Part shown: positions 15,305 through 22,373 of the stretch, piece by piece
Position numbering within the stretch: the stretch's first letter is position 1
How the letters are laid out: each line of letters begins with the position of its first letter
Source of the DNA: a virus
DNA: 40,812 bases
Strand: one strand, 5' to 3'
IMG/VR virus record: IMGVR_UViG_3300044710_000210
Span: 1 to 40,812 of that record
The notes under the pieces: generated by a model
The model's input: the letters and a program-made list of their open reading frames with translations, nothing else
Databases searched by the model: none
What the model was told of the DNA's origin: nothing
Position numbers and translations under genes: made by a program

Positions 15305-15706
15305 TTACTTCGAGCTGACCTTGAACGGCTTGTGCATCGGACCGGACGGGCCACCGCCGGCGTTGAAGCCTTCCTTGTTGCCCTTGCGCCCGGGAGCCGG
15401 CTCGGCGCCGCCCTGCACGAACGGAGTGGGCCCGCCCTTGGGGACGCTCGACTCGTTCCGGTACGTGCCCGTCTTCTGCTTCGGTACTTCGGCCATGCTG
15501 CCTCCTGGGTTCTTCACGAAGTCGTTGCCCGACCCCTTCGCGTTGTTGCCGTCGGGCTCGGTGATGAAGTCGTGCCCCTTGCCCGGGGGCGGGTTGCCGC
15601 CAGGGTTTTTGATCAGGTTCACGCCACCGCCCTTGGAACCTTCGCCCTGCGCGGGTCCGAAGGGGGAGGTCTTGCCGTCGCCGCTCTTGCTTCCGTTGTC
15701 CGCCAT
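15305..15706 (-). CDS. Disordered Gly/Pro/Lys-rich protein with terminal KPFKV motif
   Basis: This 133-residue low-complexity protein has no predicted fold. It contains loose repeats of the type DFxxxPxG (HDFITEPDG, NDFVKNPGG, NLIKNPGG) and ends HKPFKVSSK. The same KPFK(V/I) peptide opens and closes the neighbouring protein 15758-15991, suggesting a shared short binding motif. Function is unknown; such proteins could be linkers or internal head proteins. A perfect palindrome (15720-15741) lies 14 bases before the ATG, and an AGGAG ribosome site sits between them, so this start is not leaderless. Confidence 0.5.
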   Translation of the reverse strand: MADNGSKSGDGKTSPFGPAQGEGSKGGGVNLIKNPGGNPPPGKGHDFITEPDGNNAKGSGNDFVKNPGGSMAEVPKQKTGTYRNESSVPKGGPTPFVQGGAEPAPGRKGNKEGFNAGGGPSGPMHKPFKVSSK

Positions 15707-15719
15707 GGGGAGTCTCCTG

Positions 15720-15741
15720 AAAGTGAGGTCGACCTCACTTT
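15720..15741. promoter_or_regulatory. Palindromic operator, perfect copy
   Basis: A perfect copy lies 14 bases upstream of ATG 15706 with only a ribosome site between them. There is no room for a -10 hexamer downstream, so this copy cannot work in the same promoter geometry as the copy at 10402. Confidence 0.75.
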
Positions 15742-15757
15742 TACGACGACGCGGTTA

Positions 15758-15991
15758 CTACTGCACCTTGAATGGCTTGTTCGCGGGGGGAGCCGCTGGG
15801 GGCCACGGCTTCTCCTCCTTGAACACGCGCGCGCCGTCCTTCTCCGTCGAGTAGCCCTTGCGAGGTCCGTCGGGGGACGTGATTTTTCGAACGTCGTCGC
15901 CCATCGGGACCTGACCCGAGTACCCCGGAGGGATGGGCTTCGGTCCCGGTTCGGGCGACGGGGTCGGCTTGATCTTGAACGGCTTGTCCAC
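15758..15991 (-). CDS. Small disordered protein with KPFK motifs at both ends
   Basis: This 77-residue protein starts MDKPFKIKPTPSPEPGPKPI and ends ANKPFKVQ. The body is Pro/Lys/Gly-rich and lacks a fold. Its repeated KPFK(V/I) ends match the C-terminus of the next protein (15305-15706). GTG 15991 has AGGAGGT five bases upstream, a strong site. It follows the stop of 16001-16723 by nine bases and is therefore an operon partner of that protein. A role as a linker or a partner peptide is inferred only from the motif. Confidence 0.5.
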   Translation of the reverse strand: MDKPFKIKPTPSPEPGPKPIPPGYSGQVPMGDDVRKITSPDGPRKGYSTEKDGARVFKEEKPWPPAAPPANKPFKVQ

Positions 15992-16000
15992 GACGACCTC

Positions 16001-16723
16001 CTAGAGACCCGGCACGTACAACACGTCGACGACGAGCGCGCCCGCGGTGAGCGCGTTGACGTCTGCCACGGTCGTGGTGAGCGTCGCGACGAGCTGCGAC
16101 GACGCCGCGTAGTACGCCTGCGGATTCACTCCTCCGCCCGTGGCATCCGTGCTCGACACGTTCAACACGGTGGCTCCCGTGAAGATGTTCGCCGCGTTGA
16201 AAATGTCCGTCGTGCTGCCCGCAACACCGACGCTGAGCGTAGCGCTCGCAACAGAGCCACCCGAGAAATCCGTCGCGATTCGAAGGTTGGCCGAAACGAT
16301 GCGGCTGTCTGCGGGGAGCGCGGCGCCGATGTTGAACGTCTGCGTGAGCGCGGCCGCCGTGCACTGCGCGAACCCTAGCGCGAGCGATACCTTCTGCGCG
16401 ATGCCCCCCACACCACCCGAGTACGCAGGACCGAGTGCAGGGCCGTCCTGCCCGCCGAGGATGCTGTAGAGCGCCGCGGCGAGCAGCGCATTCGACAGCT
16501 TCGGGCTCTGGCCCTGCCCGCGCTGCTTCAGGAGGCCCATCGCGCTCGCGGCGGCCGCGGCAACGACGGGGTCTGTCGCGGGCCATAGGATGCCTCCGCC
16601 GGCGACGATCTGCGCGGTGCTGACCATCGCGTCGTTGATCGTCTCACCTGGAAAAAGCTTTTGGACCGAACCGCCCGGCTGCGCGCCGAGAAGAACTTCG
16701 TTGAGCAGGATCCACTTCGCCAT
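16001..16723 (-). CDS. Two-domain virion protein with MAKWILLN N-terminal domain
   Basis: This 240-residue protein opens MAKWILLNEVLLGAQPGGSV and has an N-terminal domain (about residues 1-85) ending RGQGQSPKLSNALLAAALYS. That domain is clearly shared with 36641-37372. The C-terminal domain is Ala/Thr/Ser/Val-rich beta structure unlike that of the paralogue. The shared N-terminus is probably an attachment module carrying different beta domains; this is inference. No database family is recognised. A hairpin at 16821-16843 lies in the leader, and GGAGG precedes the ATG. Confidence 0.6.
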   Translation of the reverse strand: MAKWILLNEVLLGAQPGGSVQKLFPGETINDAMVSTAQIVAGGGILWPATDPVVAAAAASAMGLLKQRGQGQSPKLSNALLAAALYSILGGQDGPALGPAYSGGVGGIAQKVSLALGFAQCTAAALTQTFNIGAALPADSRIVSANLRIATDFSGGSVASATLSVGVAGSTTDIFNAANIFTGATVLNVSSTDATGGGVNPQAYYAASSQLVATLTTTVADVNALTAGALVVDVLYVPGL

Positions 16724-16820
16724 GGTCGGCCTCCGGGGTGACGAGGCGGCTTTTTCCTTGCCGTCTCTGCCTCCACGGGTACCCCCTACCGTTCGCCCGC
16801 CGCAAGCCCGCGCAAAACCG

Positions 16821-16843
16821 AAAGGGCGCCGTTGGCGCCCTTT
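16821..16843 (-). terminator. Intrinsic terminator in the 16001-16723 leader
   Basis: The perfect 10-bp stem AAAGGGCGCC with its complement and a 3-base loop is followed on the minus strand by CGGTTTTGCG. It lies just after a GGA-rich array and about 100 bases before ATG 16723. Confidence 0.7.
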
Positions 16844-16980
16844 CTCCCACTCCACTCCCTTCCGCTACTGCCGATCCTATCCTTTCCGGTCCCCTCCACT
16901 CCCCTCCGATCCGATCAGCGCCGCTCCCTTCCGCTACTGCCGGTCCGTTCCTTTCCCTTCCTGTTCTTTCCGATCCTACT
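16844..16980 (-). repeat. GGA-rich array (minus-strand transcript) before a terminator
   Basis: The plus strand is a pyrimidine tract with about 20 TCC triplets in 137 bases, so the transcript carries about 20 GGA motifs. Two longer units share GGCAGTAGCGGAAGGGAG. The array starts at the stop of 16976-17485 and ends at the hairpin 16821-16843. A related GGAACGGACYGGCAG unit occurs at 18331-18378. Possible readings are an RNA-binding-protein sponge or simple repeat expansion. Confidence 0.55.
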
Positions 16981-17485
16981 TCTTCGTCATACGACGAATC
17001 GCAGCGAAGACCCCGCGCAGCTCCGCCACATGGCACAACTGCTGGTAACGCCGCGCCCACTGATCGGCCTCCAGCTTCGCCTGCTCGATGAGCCCCTTCA
17101 TCATGTCGCGATCGGTAAGCACGCGTTGCATCGGGTACGGCCCGCGCTTCCCTTCCACGATGACCGTGGGCAGCGCTCGCACCTTCTCATCCGGAGCATC
17201 CTCCCAAACGATGCGAACCTGGGTGATGATGTCCCGCGCGCGGTCGCGAAGGTAGATCGCCGACTGTTTCGCGGGGTCCCATTCGAACAGATGGTGCGTC
17301 GGACTGTTCTTCGGGCGCGAGCGCTTGACGAACTCGTCCCAGAGCTCACTCGAGTCGAGGCGTCCTCGGTCCTCGACGATCTGCTCGCACATCGCGATGA
17401 CGATCGGCGCGTCCCGATCGGCGAGCTTCGGGCCTCCCAGGTATTCAAACGAGACGGGCGCCGAACGTGAAAGCGCGGCGCTCAC
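16976..17485 (-). CDS. Conserved-looking phage protein with HHLFEWD motif
   Basis: The protein has 169 residues from GTG 17485, overlapping the upstream stop by two bases (GTGA). A middle segment (SPTHHLFEWDPAKQSAIYLR) followed by helices and strands (ARDIITQVRIVWEDAPDEKV) recalls a phage protein type with an HxFEWD centre that I have seen beside structural genes, but I cannot name it. The C-terminus is a long Arg/Gln-rich helix. It is translationally coupled to 17482-18261, so the two probably act together. The stop codon leads into the GGA-rich array. Confidence 0.55.
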   Translation of the reverse strand: MSAALSRSAPVSFEYLGGPKLADRDAPIVIAMCEQIVEDRGRLDSSELWDEFVKRSRPKNSPTHHLFEWDPAKQSAIYLRDRARDIITQVRIVWEDAPDEKVRALPTVIVEGKRGPYPMQRVLTDRDMMKGLIEQAKLEADQWARRYQQLCHVAELRGVFAAIRRMTKK

Positions 17486-18261
17486 TTGTCGAGCCCTTTC
17501 ACCGCGATGTCGAAGCGTCCGAACTGGCCACCTTTGCCACCTCCCGGTCCTTCCGGACGCCATTCGCAGAGGCCCACACTCATCCCCGCACGGCGGATCA
17601 GGTGGTACAGCGACGTCTGAGGGATGAGCTTCGGCTCGAAAGAGAGGGCGAACTTCACCGACCAGTCGTCGTAGCAAGGGCGGTAACGGATGTCCGGCTG
17701 CTTCGCCCCGAACGAGTTCTTCACCCGGACAGTGTCGCGCCGCATGCCCGGTCCCTTGCCGTAGTAGGTGATCGTTTCGTCGCTGTCCTTTGCCGGACGC
17801 GGCTTGAACTCGATCGGGAGAAGGTCGCCATTCACGTAGACGACGCCGCGAAGCGTCGTCGATGGGATCCCGATCTCCTTGTACTTCACGGCCGTCACGA
17901 GAGCGCCCTTGATCCAGTCGGCGCGCACGCAGTCGCGTCCCTTGCTGTCGAGGAGTCGCGCATTCTGAAAGCGCCGTTCGATCTCGTCTGGGGTGATCGC
18001 CGGCTTGCCGCCCTTCTTTAGCGCGCGTTTTTCCTCAGCCGTGAGCGCCCGCGTGTCCTCCATCTGCTGGGCGCCCTTCCACCCGAAGTTGTTCACGATG
18101 AGCTGGCTCGTTCCGACGATCATCACATGCATGGTGACGACCTCGATGTCGTCGATCTCCATCTCCTTGGGTTGAGGGGTCCTCGTCGCCGCTTTGATCT
18201 GCAGCACCCCCTCGTGTCGTCCCTTCGTCGCGTGTCCGTTGCTCTGCGTCGTGATATCCAC
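17482..18261 (-). CDS. Unknown conserved-type phage protein (GxFGRF C-terminus)
   Basis: This 259-residue protein has an N-terminal strand region (IEVVTMHVMIVGTSQLIVNN), a basic helical middle (TRALTAEEKRALKKGGKPAI), a domain reading PDIRYRPCYDDWSVKFALSF, and a C-terminus HLIRRAGMSVGLCEWRPEGP then KGGQFGRFDIA. The pattern VGxxEWRPE...GxFGRF occurs in several phage proteins as far as I recall, but I know no function. GTG 18261 has GGAG eight bases upstream. Its leader carries a strong hairpin and a GGA array that could be a separate small RNA. Coupling to the next gene suggests a shared role. Confidence 0.6.
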   Translation of the reverse strand: MDITTQSNGHATKGRHEGVLQIKAATRTPQPKEMEIDDIEVVTMHVMIVGTSQLIVNNFGWKGAQQMEDTRALTAEEKRALKKGGKPAITPDEIERRFQNARLLDSKGRDCVRADWIKGALVTAVKYKEIGIPSTTLRGVVYVNGDLLPIEFKPRPAKDSDETITYYGKGPGMRRDTVRVKNSFGAKQPDIRYRPCYDDWSVKFALSFEPKLIPQTSLYHLIRRAGMSVGLCEWRPEGPGGGKGGQFGRFDIAVKGLDK

Positions 18262-18296
18262 GGTTCGTTCTCCGTTTAGGTTTTCGTTTCAAACGA

Positions 18297-18324
18297 CGCC
18301 GTAGGCCCGGCAAGGCCTACGGCG
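18297..18324. terminator. Intrinsic terminator-type hairpin in the 17482-18261 leader
   Basis: The 11-bp perfect stem CGCCGTAGGCC with its complement has a 6-base loop. The plus strand continues TTTTC; the minus strand continues TCGTTTG. It lies between a putative minus promoter (near 18385) and the start at 18261. Confidence 0.65.
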
Positions 18325-18378
18325 TTTTCACTTCCTGCCAGTCCGTTCCATTCCAGTCCCGTCCTCTCCGTTCCAATG
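18297..18378 (-). ncRNA. Candidate small RNA with eight GGA motifs and a terminator hairpin
   Basis: On the minus strand GCGGCATGAT, the same extended hexamer seen at leaderless starts, lies at 18394-18385, but no start codon follows at six bases. About 80 bases then carry eight GGA triplets and end in the hairpin 18297-18324. A promoter, a GGA array and a hairpin together resemble CsrA/RsmA-binding RNAs in outline. It may equally be a regulated leader of 17482-18261. Not confirmed by any expression evidence. Confidence 0.35.
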
Positions 18379-18402
18379 CCGAAGATCATGCCGCCCCCTG
18401 TG

Positions 18403-18424
18403 AAAGTGAGGTCGACCTCACTTT
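18403..18424. promoter_or_regulatory. Palindromic operator, perfect copy, with phased -10 TAGGGT
   Basis: On the plus strand the palindrome is followed by five bases, TAGGGT (18430-18435), six bases and GTG 18442. On the minus side it lies just upstream of the GCGGCATGAT element. It is the left of two perfect copies flanking the MuF gene. Confidence 0.8.
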
Positions 18425-18441
18425 CCGCGTAGGGTCTTCCC

Positions 18442-19449
18442 GTGCCCGAAACGACCGATCCGGTGGCGGTCCTTCGCCGAGCTCGCGCCGAAGCCATCGC
18501 GATCAGCGACAAGGCGTCGGGACGAGCGCTCTACCGCCTCTTGCGCGATGCCGAGGACGATCTCGCGTACCGCATCACCCGGCACAAGCGGCTCCGCCCG
18601 CTCGGAGAAGGGACCTTCACCCGCGAACAGATGGAGATCACGATCCGCCAAATTCGCGACGTGATGAAGCTCCTCGTGCGCCGCATGGGACCGCAGATCG
18701 CCGATGCCGCGGTCGACGCCGCGGGCGCCGCATCCGAAGGGGTCGCCGATTACCTCACCGCAGCCGAGGCGAAGTTCACCGGCATCACGACGGGGCTCGC
18801 TCTCGACGAAGCGGCGATGACCGACGCGGCGATCGCAGGGACAAAAGCCTCGGTCGTCCGCCGCTTGATGGTCGAGCACCCCGACGGTCGCGGAGGGGGG
18901 ATCCTGCAGCGCTACGGCTTCGAGGTCACCCGCAAGTTCGAAAAGGAGCTGTCGATCGCCGTCGTCACGAAGAAGCCGTTCGACGAGGTGCGCGAGGCGC
19001 TCGTCGAGAAGTCGCCGTTCCTCCAAGGAGCACCTCGTTCATGGGCCGAGAGGCTAACGAGAACGGAGCTTCACGGGGCGTACAACCGCGGTTCCCATCA
19101 AGCCATGCAACGCGCCGAAGCCGACATCGGACCGATGCTTCGCATCCTCGTCGCGACGTTCGACAATCGCACGGGCCCTGACTCGGTGAACGTCCACGGG
19201 CAGATCCGCAGGATGAACGAGCCGTTCGACTACGTGAACTACGACGGCGACCACGAGTCGTTCATGACTCCGCCGAACAGGCCCAACGACAGGGAGACCG
19301 TCGTGGCGCACATGGCCCGGTGGCCCATCCCTGCGAGCTTCCGTCCCAAGAGCGACGGGGAGGTCGAGCGCGCCTACAAGAAAGCCAAGCAGGACTACCA
19401 CGGGCGTCCCCACCCGATGAGCACCGTTCGGTTGCCGCTAGGAAAGTGA
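18442..19449 (+). CDS. MuF-like minor head protein, reversed orientation
   Basis: This 335-residue protein has the SPP1 gp7/Mu gpF signature. RLTRTELHGAYNRGSHQAMQ is followed by a domain with TFDNRTGPDSVNVHGQ and later SFMTPPNRPNDRETVVAHMA. This resembles the RTE...D.RT..H..G...PP...R.C pattern, although the usual CRC cysteines are absent. MuF proteins are internal minor capsid proteins linked to the portal and DNA entry. The gene normally lies just after the portal on the same strand; here it is reversed and bounded by perfect palindromes at 18403-18424 and 19443-19464. It starts at GTG with the leaderless layout. Its TGA lies inside the right palindrome. Confidence 0.8.
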   Translation: MPETTDPVAVLRRARAEAIAISDKASGRALYRLLRDAEDDLAYRITRHKRLRPLGEGTFTREQMEITIRQIRDVMKLLVRRMGPQIADAAVDAAGAASEGVADYLTAAEAKFTGITTGLALDEAAMTDAAIAGTKASVVRRLMVEHPDGRGGGILQRYGFEVTRKFEKELSIAVVTKKPFDEVREALVEKSPFLQGAPRSWAERLTRTELHGAYNRGSHQAMQRAEADIGPMLRILVATFDNRTGPDSVNVHGQIRRMNEPFDYVNYDGDHESFMTPPNRPNDRETVVAHMARWPIPASFRPKSDGEVERAYKKAKQDYHGRPHPMSTVRLPLGK

Positions 19450-19464
19450 GGTCGACCTCACTTT
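19443..19464. promoter_or_regulatory. Palindromic operator, perfect copy, between convergent stops
   Basis: Both convergent genes end inside this copy: the plus-strand TGA (19447-19449) and the minus-strand TGA (19458-19460) are symmetrical parts of the palindrome. No start lies downstream on either strand, so it cannot be a promoter operator here. Confidence 0.8.
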
Positions 19465-19730
19465 TCCGACGACGCGAGAAACCGAGAGACGATGGTGCGC
19501 GCGACCATCTCGCATTCGTCGCGAGTCCAAACCGCAGGAGCCATCCCCGTCCCGTACTGCGGCACCGCGCGCGGTGCACCGAAGGTCGCGCGAAGCGCTT
19601 TCACGATCGCGCCGTGAATCTTCTTTTGGGTCTCCTCCGTGTTCTTCGCCCCGACGAATTCCTTGAGCGCGGTGTGGAGCGTCTCGAGGAACACTTCCGC
19701 GACGGCCTCTCTCGTCGGCTCGGGAATCAC
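19458..19730 (-). CDS. Unknown helical protein between portal and MuF genes
   Basis: This 90-residue protein is mostly helix (REAVAEVFLETLHTALKEFV, GAKNTEETQKKIHGAIVKAL), then TRDECEMVARTIVSRFLAS. The family is not recognised. A head-assembly accessory role is possible from position beside the portal. GTG 19730 lies exactly six bases after CATCAT in the string TAGCGGCATCAT, with no palindrome, so it belongs to the leaderless class. The stop TGA lies inside the palindrome 19443-19464 shared with the convergent MuF gene. Confidence 0.6.
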   Translation of the reverse strand: MIPEPTREAVAEVFLETLHTALKEFVGAKNTEETQKKIHGAIVKALRATFGAPRAVPQYGTGMAPAVWTRDECEMVARTIVSRFLASSEK

Positions 19731-19736
19731 CCATCG

Positions 19737-19742
19737 ATGATG
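19737..19742 (-). promoter_or_regulatory. -10-like hexamer CATCAT before a leaderless start
   Basis: The hexamer lies in TAGCGGCATCAT and is followed by six bases and GTG 19730. The same 12-base string precedes starts 7825 and 29661. Confidence 0.5.
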
Positions 19743-19745
19743 CCG

Positions 19746-19946
19746 CTACACCGGGCACTTCGCGAGATGCGCGCGCGGTAATCCTGCCCTGCGAAGGAGC
19801 TTCTCCGCGGCAACGCAAAGGTCGCACGCGCAGACGGACTCCCACGCGATCGCGCGGAACCGCTTCGCCGCGTGCACGTGGAGCACGTGGTAGGCGTGCT
19901 GTTCGCTACTCGGCGTCCTTGGCTTTGCGGAACACGATCGCGCCAC
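19746..19946 (-). CDS. Possible small protein downstream of the portal
   Basis: The frame gives up to 66 residues ending AHLAKCPV, with Cys residues CACDLCVAAEK that could pair. An ATG at 19946 would overlap the portal gene by 41 bases. GTG 19886 would avoid the overlap and give 46 residues. Neither has a clear ribosome site. The helical C-terminal half looks coding, but the evidence is modest and no family is recognised. The TAG stop is part of the TAGCGGCATCAT string used by the next gene. Confidence 0.35.
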   Translation of the reverse strand: MARSCSAKPRTPSSEQHAYHVLHVHAAKRFRAIAWESVCACDLCVAAEKLLRRAGLPRAHLAKCPV

Positions 19947-22323
19947 GGTTCACCTTCTCCCCGTCCTCCCAGACGCCGTGCCACCGAGCGACGAACTCCT
20001 CCTCGGACAGCGTGCGCATGCCCGCCTCCCCGCGCGCGGGATCCATGACGGACACCCCGTCGTCGTTCGCTTCCTGAAACGCGACGTAGTGGCCCTCGTC
20101 GTAATCCTCCGCCGGATCGTCGAAGAACTGGATGAGCAAGACGATGAACGCGCCGTGCTCCTTGGCATCGGCGATCTGCTCGACCGACGACTTCTTGAGC
20201 ACCTGCGCTTCGAGGCCCAGTGCCTCGCCTGCGGCGATGAGCTCACTCGGTTCGGCGCCGATCTTCGGGTCGACTCCGATCGACTCGACGATCTCGGCTT
20301 CGCCGGGTGTCGGCAAGTCGAAGAACGTGAGCGCCGAACGCAAGCACGCGACGCCGCACGTGTACGTCGTGCGCTGCTTGACGACCGGAACGTCCTCGAA
20401 GTCGAGGTCGCCGCCCGAATCCTTCTTCCCTCCCGCCGGCGGGAGCTTCGGGCCCTTGAGCTTGGGCAGCGCCGGCAACACACCGGGGGCGCCCGGCTTC
20501 CCAGCGCCACCAGGAACGCCCGGCTTCCCGGGCTGCCCCGGCACTCCCCCTGGAGCTCCGGGCGCGCCAGGGACCCCACCGGGGGCGCCGCCCGGGAGCA
20601 TCTTCGGGGGTTCAGGCTTGTCGTCCTCCCCCGTGCTCGAGATCTTGAGCTCCCCGTCGCCCGGCAAAGGCTTCGTGAGCTCCGTCGTACGCCCGCCTGC
20701 GTCGGCATCCGCGAACGCGTTGGCGGCCGTTTCATGGTCCGCCTGCTGCTCGCTCTGCAGCCGTTTCCACTCGTCGTCGGGGTCCTTGCCGAGCGCCTTG
20801 GCCGCTTCCTCGTTCGCGGTGCGGACAGAGAGCACCTGCTTGTTGCCCGTCGCCGCGCTCAGCGTCGTCATGTCCTTCTGCCGGTCGTCCGGGGTCGTCT
20901 GGAAGTACGGGGGCCACTTCGCGTCGATGTCCTCGCTCGTTCCCGGATTCCGATCCTGCAGCTTCTCGGTCTTCTCACCGGTCGTTGGGTCGGGCTCGTT
21001 GATGACCCGCGGCGGCAGGACGACAACCTCCTCGTCCTCGCGAGTCCGCGCGACGCGCATCATCGCCAGAACGAGACGCTTCGCCGCCTTGCCGTACGTC
21101 GCGCGCAGCACGTTCCCCGCGGAGAGCATGGGCGCGTAGATGAGCTTCAGCGCGACGCTGGACACGCCGGCGGCCGCAACCTCGTTCGGGTCGGCAAGGA
21201 TGCACTGAGCGACCTCAAGGATTGCGCGCTTCTTCGCTTCGAATAGGGCGAGCCCCGCCGTGACCGACGTGCCGGCGAGCTCGAGGTACTTCGCATCGCC
21301 GTCGGAGCCGACCTTGAGCGCGTTGTCCGATCCCTTCGAGATACTCCGGCTCATCGCCAGAATCGCCGGATCCATCTTCAGGACCAGTGTGGGGTCGAGG
21401 TTCAGCGTCGTGCCGCGGGTGAGCACCGAGTACACGACGTCGAGGTCGTCGAAGTCGTCGGTCTGCCCTTCGTAGTCAGGGAGCCCGTCGATGTCGTCGC
21501 TCGGGATGTTCTGGATCCAAGCGAAGTGCGCCTCGCCGTCGTTGTGAACGACCCGCTCCGCGGGGGTCCACACGGGCTCGACGACGCGTCCAGAATCGTC
21601 GCGCACGGGCACGGGCTCGAACAGGACGTCCTGCGTCTCGTCCCAATAGCGGTGATACCAGTACCAGTTCCGGACGAACTTGTTCTTGCGGTCGTCCCAG
21701 TCCTGCCACGGATAGACGTAGACCTCGCTCACCGCCTTCGGGATGAGCTCCTGTCGATCGGCCCACTCGTGGGCGAACAGATGCTTCGCGCGGTGAACCT
21801 CGACCCGCGGCTTGCCCGCGTGGAAGCACCACGACATGCCGACCGTGCCGCAGTTGCCGCCCCAGTTTCGCGCTTGGTGGAACTTCGTCCAGAGCTCACT
21901 CGCCGAGGCGAGCGCGTTTGCGTAGTCGGTCGCGTCGTCGTCCCCGGGGAACGAGAACGACGGCGTGCGCTCCTCGCCGAACAGAAGAGCGCTGAACGCG
22001 CTGTTGATGAGCTTGGCGAGCGGGTACTGCGCGCGCGGGTACCGTTGCGCGAGCGGGGCGAACCACGGCGCCGGCGAGCTCGCGAACGTCGGATAGCTGG
22101 TCGGCGAACCTGGCTGACGCAGATTGCCGTCGAAGTCGACGAGCTTGTGCTGGTGCTGGCAGCACTCCCCGTACGACTCGCGCCGCGCGAGCAGCTGGTA
22201 GCGATCGCTCGAGATGAGGGTGCGCGCAGAGAAGCCCGACCCGAAGGTCATCGGCTGCTCCTTGCCCATCGACGAGTGAGGGTCGACGGCGAATTGAGGG
22301 CCCAGGGTGACCGCGCTCGCCAT
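19906..22323 (-). CDS. Portal protein fused to a collagen-like linker and C39-type peptidase
   Basis: This 805-residue protein has residues 1 to about 560 that look like a large portal: an N-terminal clamp (SDRYQLLARRESYGECCQHQ), crown-like Trp-rich part and a C-terminal helix run ending with ATGNKQVLSVRTANEEAAKA. A Gly-X-Y stretch follows (about 578-615, GAPGAPGGVPGQPGKPGVPG). A C39-like peptidase domain occupies about 648-805. Its motifs are Q650 and C656 (KQRTTYTCG), His745 (EGHYVAF) and Asp761 (VMDPARG), so the triad looks intact. This could be the head-maturation protease, joined to the portal. ATG 22323 is used; a TTG four codons earlier lies in the promoter hexamer. Confidence 0.8.
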   Translation of the reverse strand: MASAVTLGPQFAVDPHSSMGKEQPMTFGSGFSARTLISSDRYQLLARRESYGECCQHQHKLVDFDGNLRQPGSPTSYPTFASSPAPWFAPLAQRYPRAQYPLAKLINSAFSALLFGEERTPSFSFPGDDDATDYANALASASELWTKFHQARNWGGNCGTVGMSWCFHAGKPRVEVHRAKHLFAHEWADRQELIPKAVSEVYVYPWQDWDDRKNKFVRNWYWYHRYWDETQDVLFEPVPVRDDSGRVVEPVWTPAERVVHNDGEAHFAWIQNIPSDDIDGLPDYEGQTDDFDDLDVVYSVLTRGTTLNLDPTLVLKMDPAILAMSRSISKGSDNALKVGSDGDAKYLELAGTSVTAGLALFEAKKRAILEVAQCILADPNEVAAAGVSSVALKLIYAPMLSAGNVLRATYGKAAKRLVLAMMRVARTREDEEVVVLPPRVINEPDPTTGEKTEKLQDRNPGTSEDIDAKWPPYFQTTPDDRQKDMTTLSAATGNKQVLSVRTANEEAAKALGKDPDDEWKRLQSEQQADHETAANAFADADAGGRTTELTKPLPGDGELKISSTGEDDKPEPPKMLPGGAPGGVPGAPGAPGGVPGQPGKPGVPGGAGKPGAPGVLPALPKLKGPKLPPAGGKKDSGGDLDFEDVPVVKQRTTYTCGVACLRSALTFFDLPTPGEAEIVESIGVDPKIGAEPSELIAAGEALGLEAQVLKKSSVEQIADAKEHGAFIVLLIQFFDDPAEDYDEGHYVAFQEANDDGVSVMDPARGEAGMRTLSEEEFVARWHGVWEDGEKVNRGAIVFRKAKDAE

Positions 22324-22344
22324 GCTCCCCGGCAACCTACCTTC

Positions 22345-22366
22345 GAAGTGAGGTCGACCTCACCTC
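22345..22366. promoter_or_regulatory. Palindromic operator, three mismatches, with phased -10 TAGGTT
   Basis: The core GTGAGGTCGACCTCAC is intact. On the minus strand five bases separate it from TAGGTT (22339-22334), then ten bases lead to portal ATG 22323, so a very short leader is likely rather than none. Confidence 0.7.
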
Positions 22367-22373
22367 GGACGAA

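Noticed and set aside
13919-16378. Very long open frames on the plus strand (up to 819 codons), such as this one
   Set aside because: They are Arg/His-rich antisense shadows of minus-strand genes, caused by high G+C. They have no ribosome sites and cross several real genes.
18403-18442. A T7-like RNA polymerase promoter (GACTCACTATAGGG-like)
   Set aside because: Only loose similarity (CGACCTCACTTT...TAGGG) with different spacing. No phage RNA polymerase gene is visible in the window.
19746-19946. A firm gene call for the small frame after the portal
   Set aside because: No ribosome site and an overlap with the portal gene. Kept only as a low-confidence entry.
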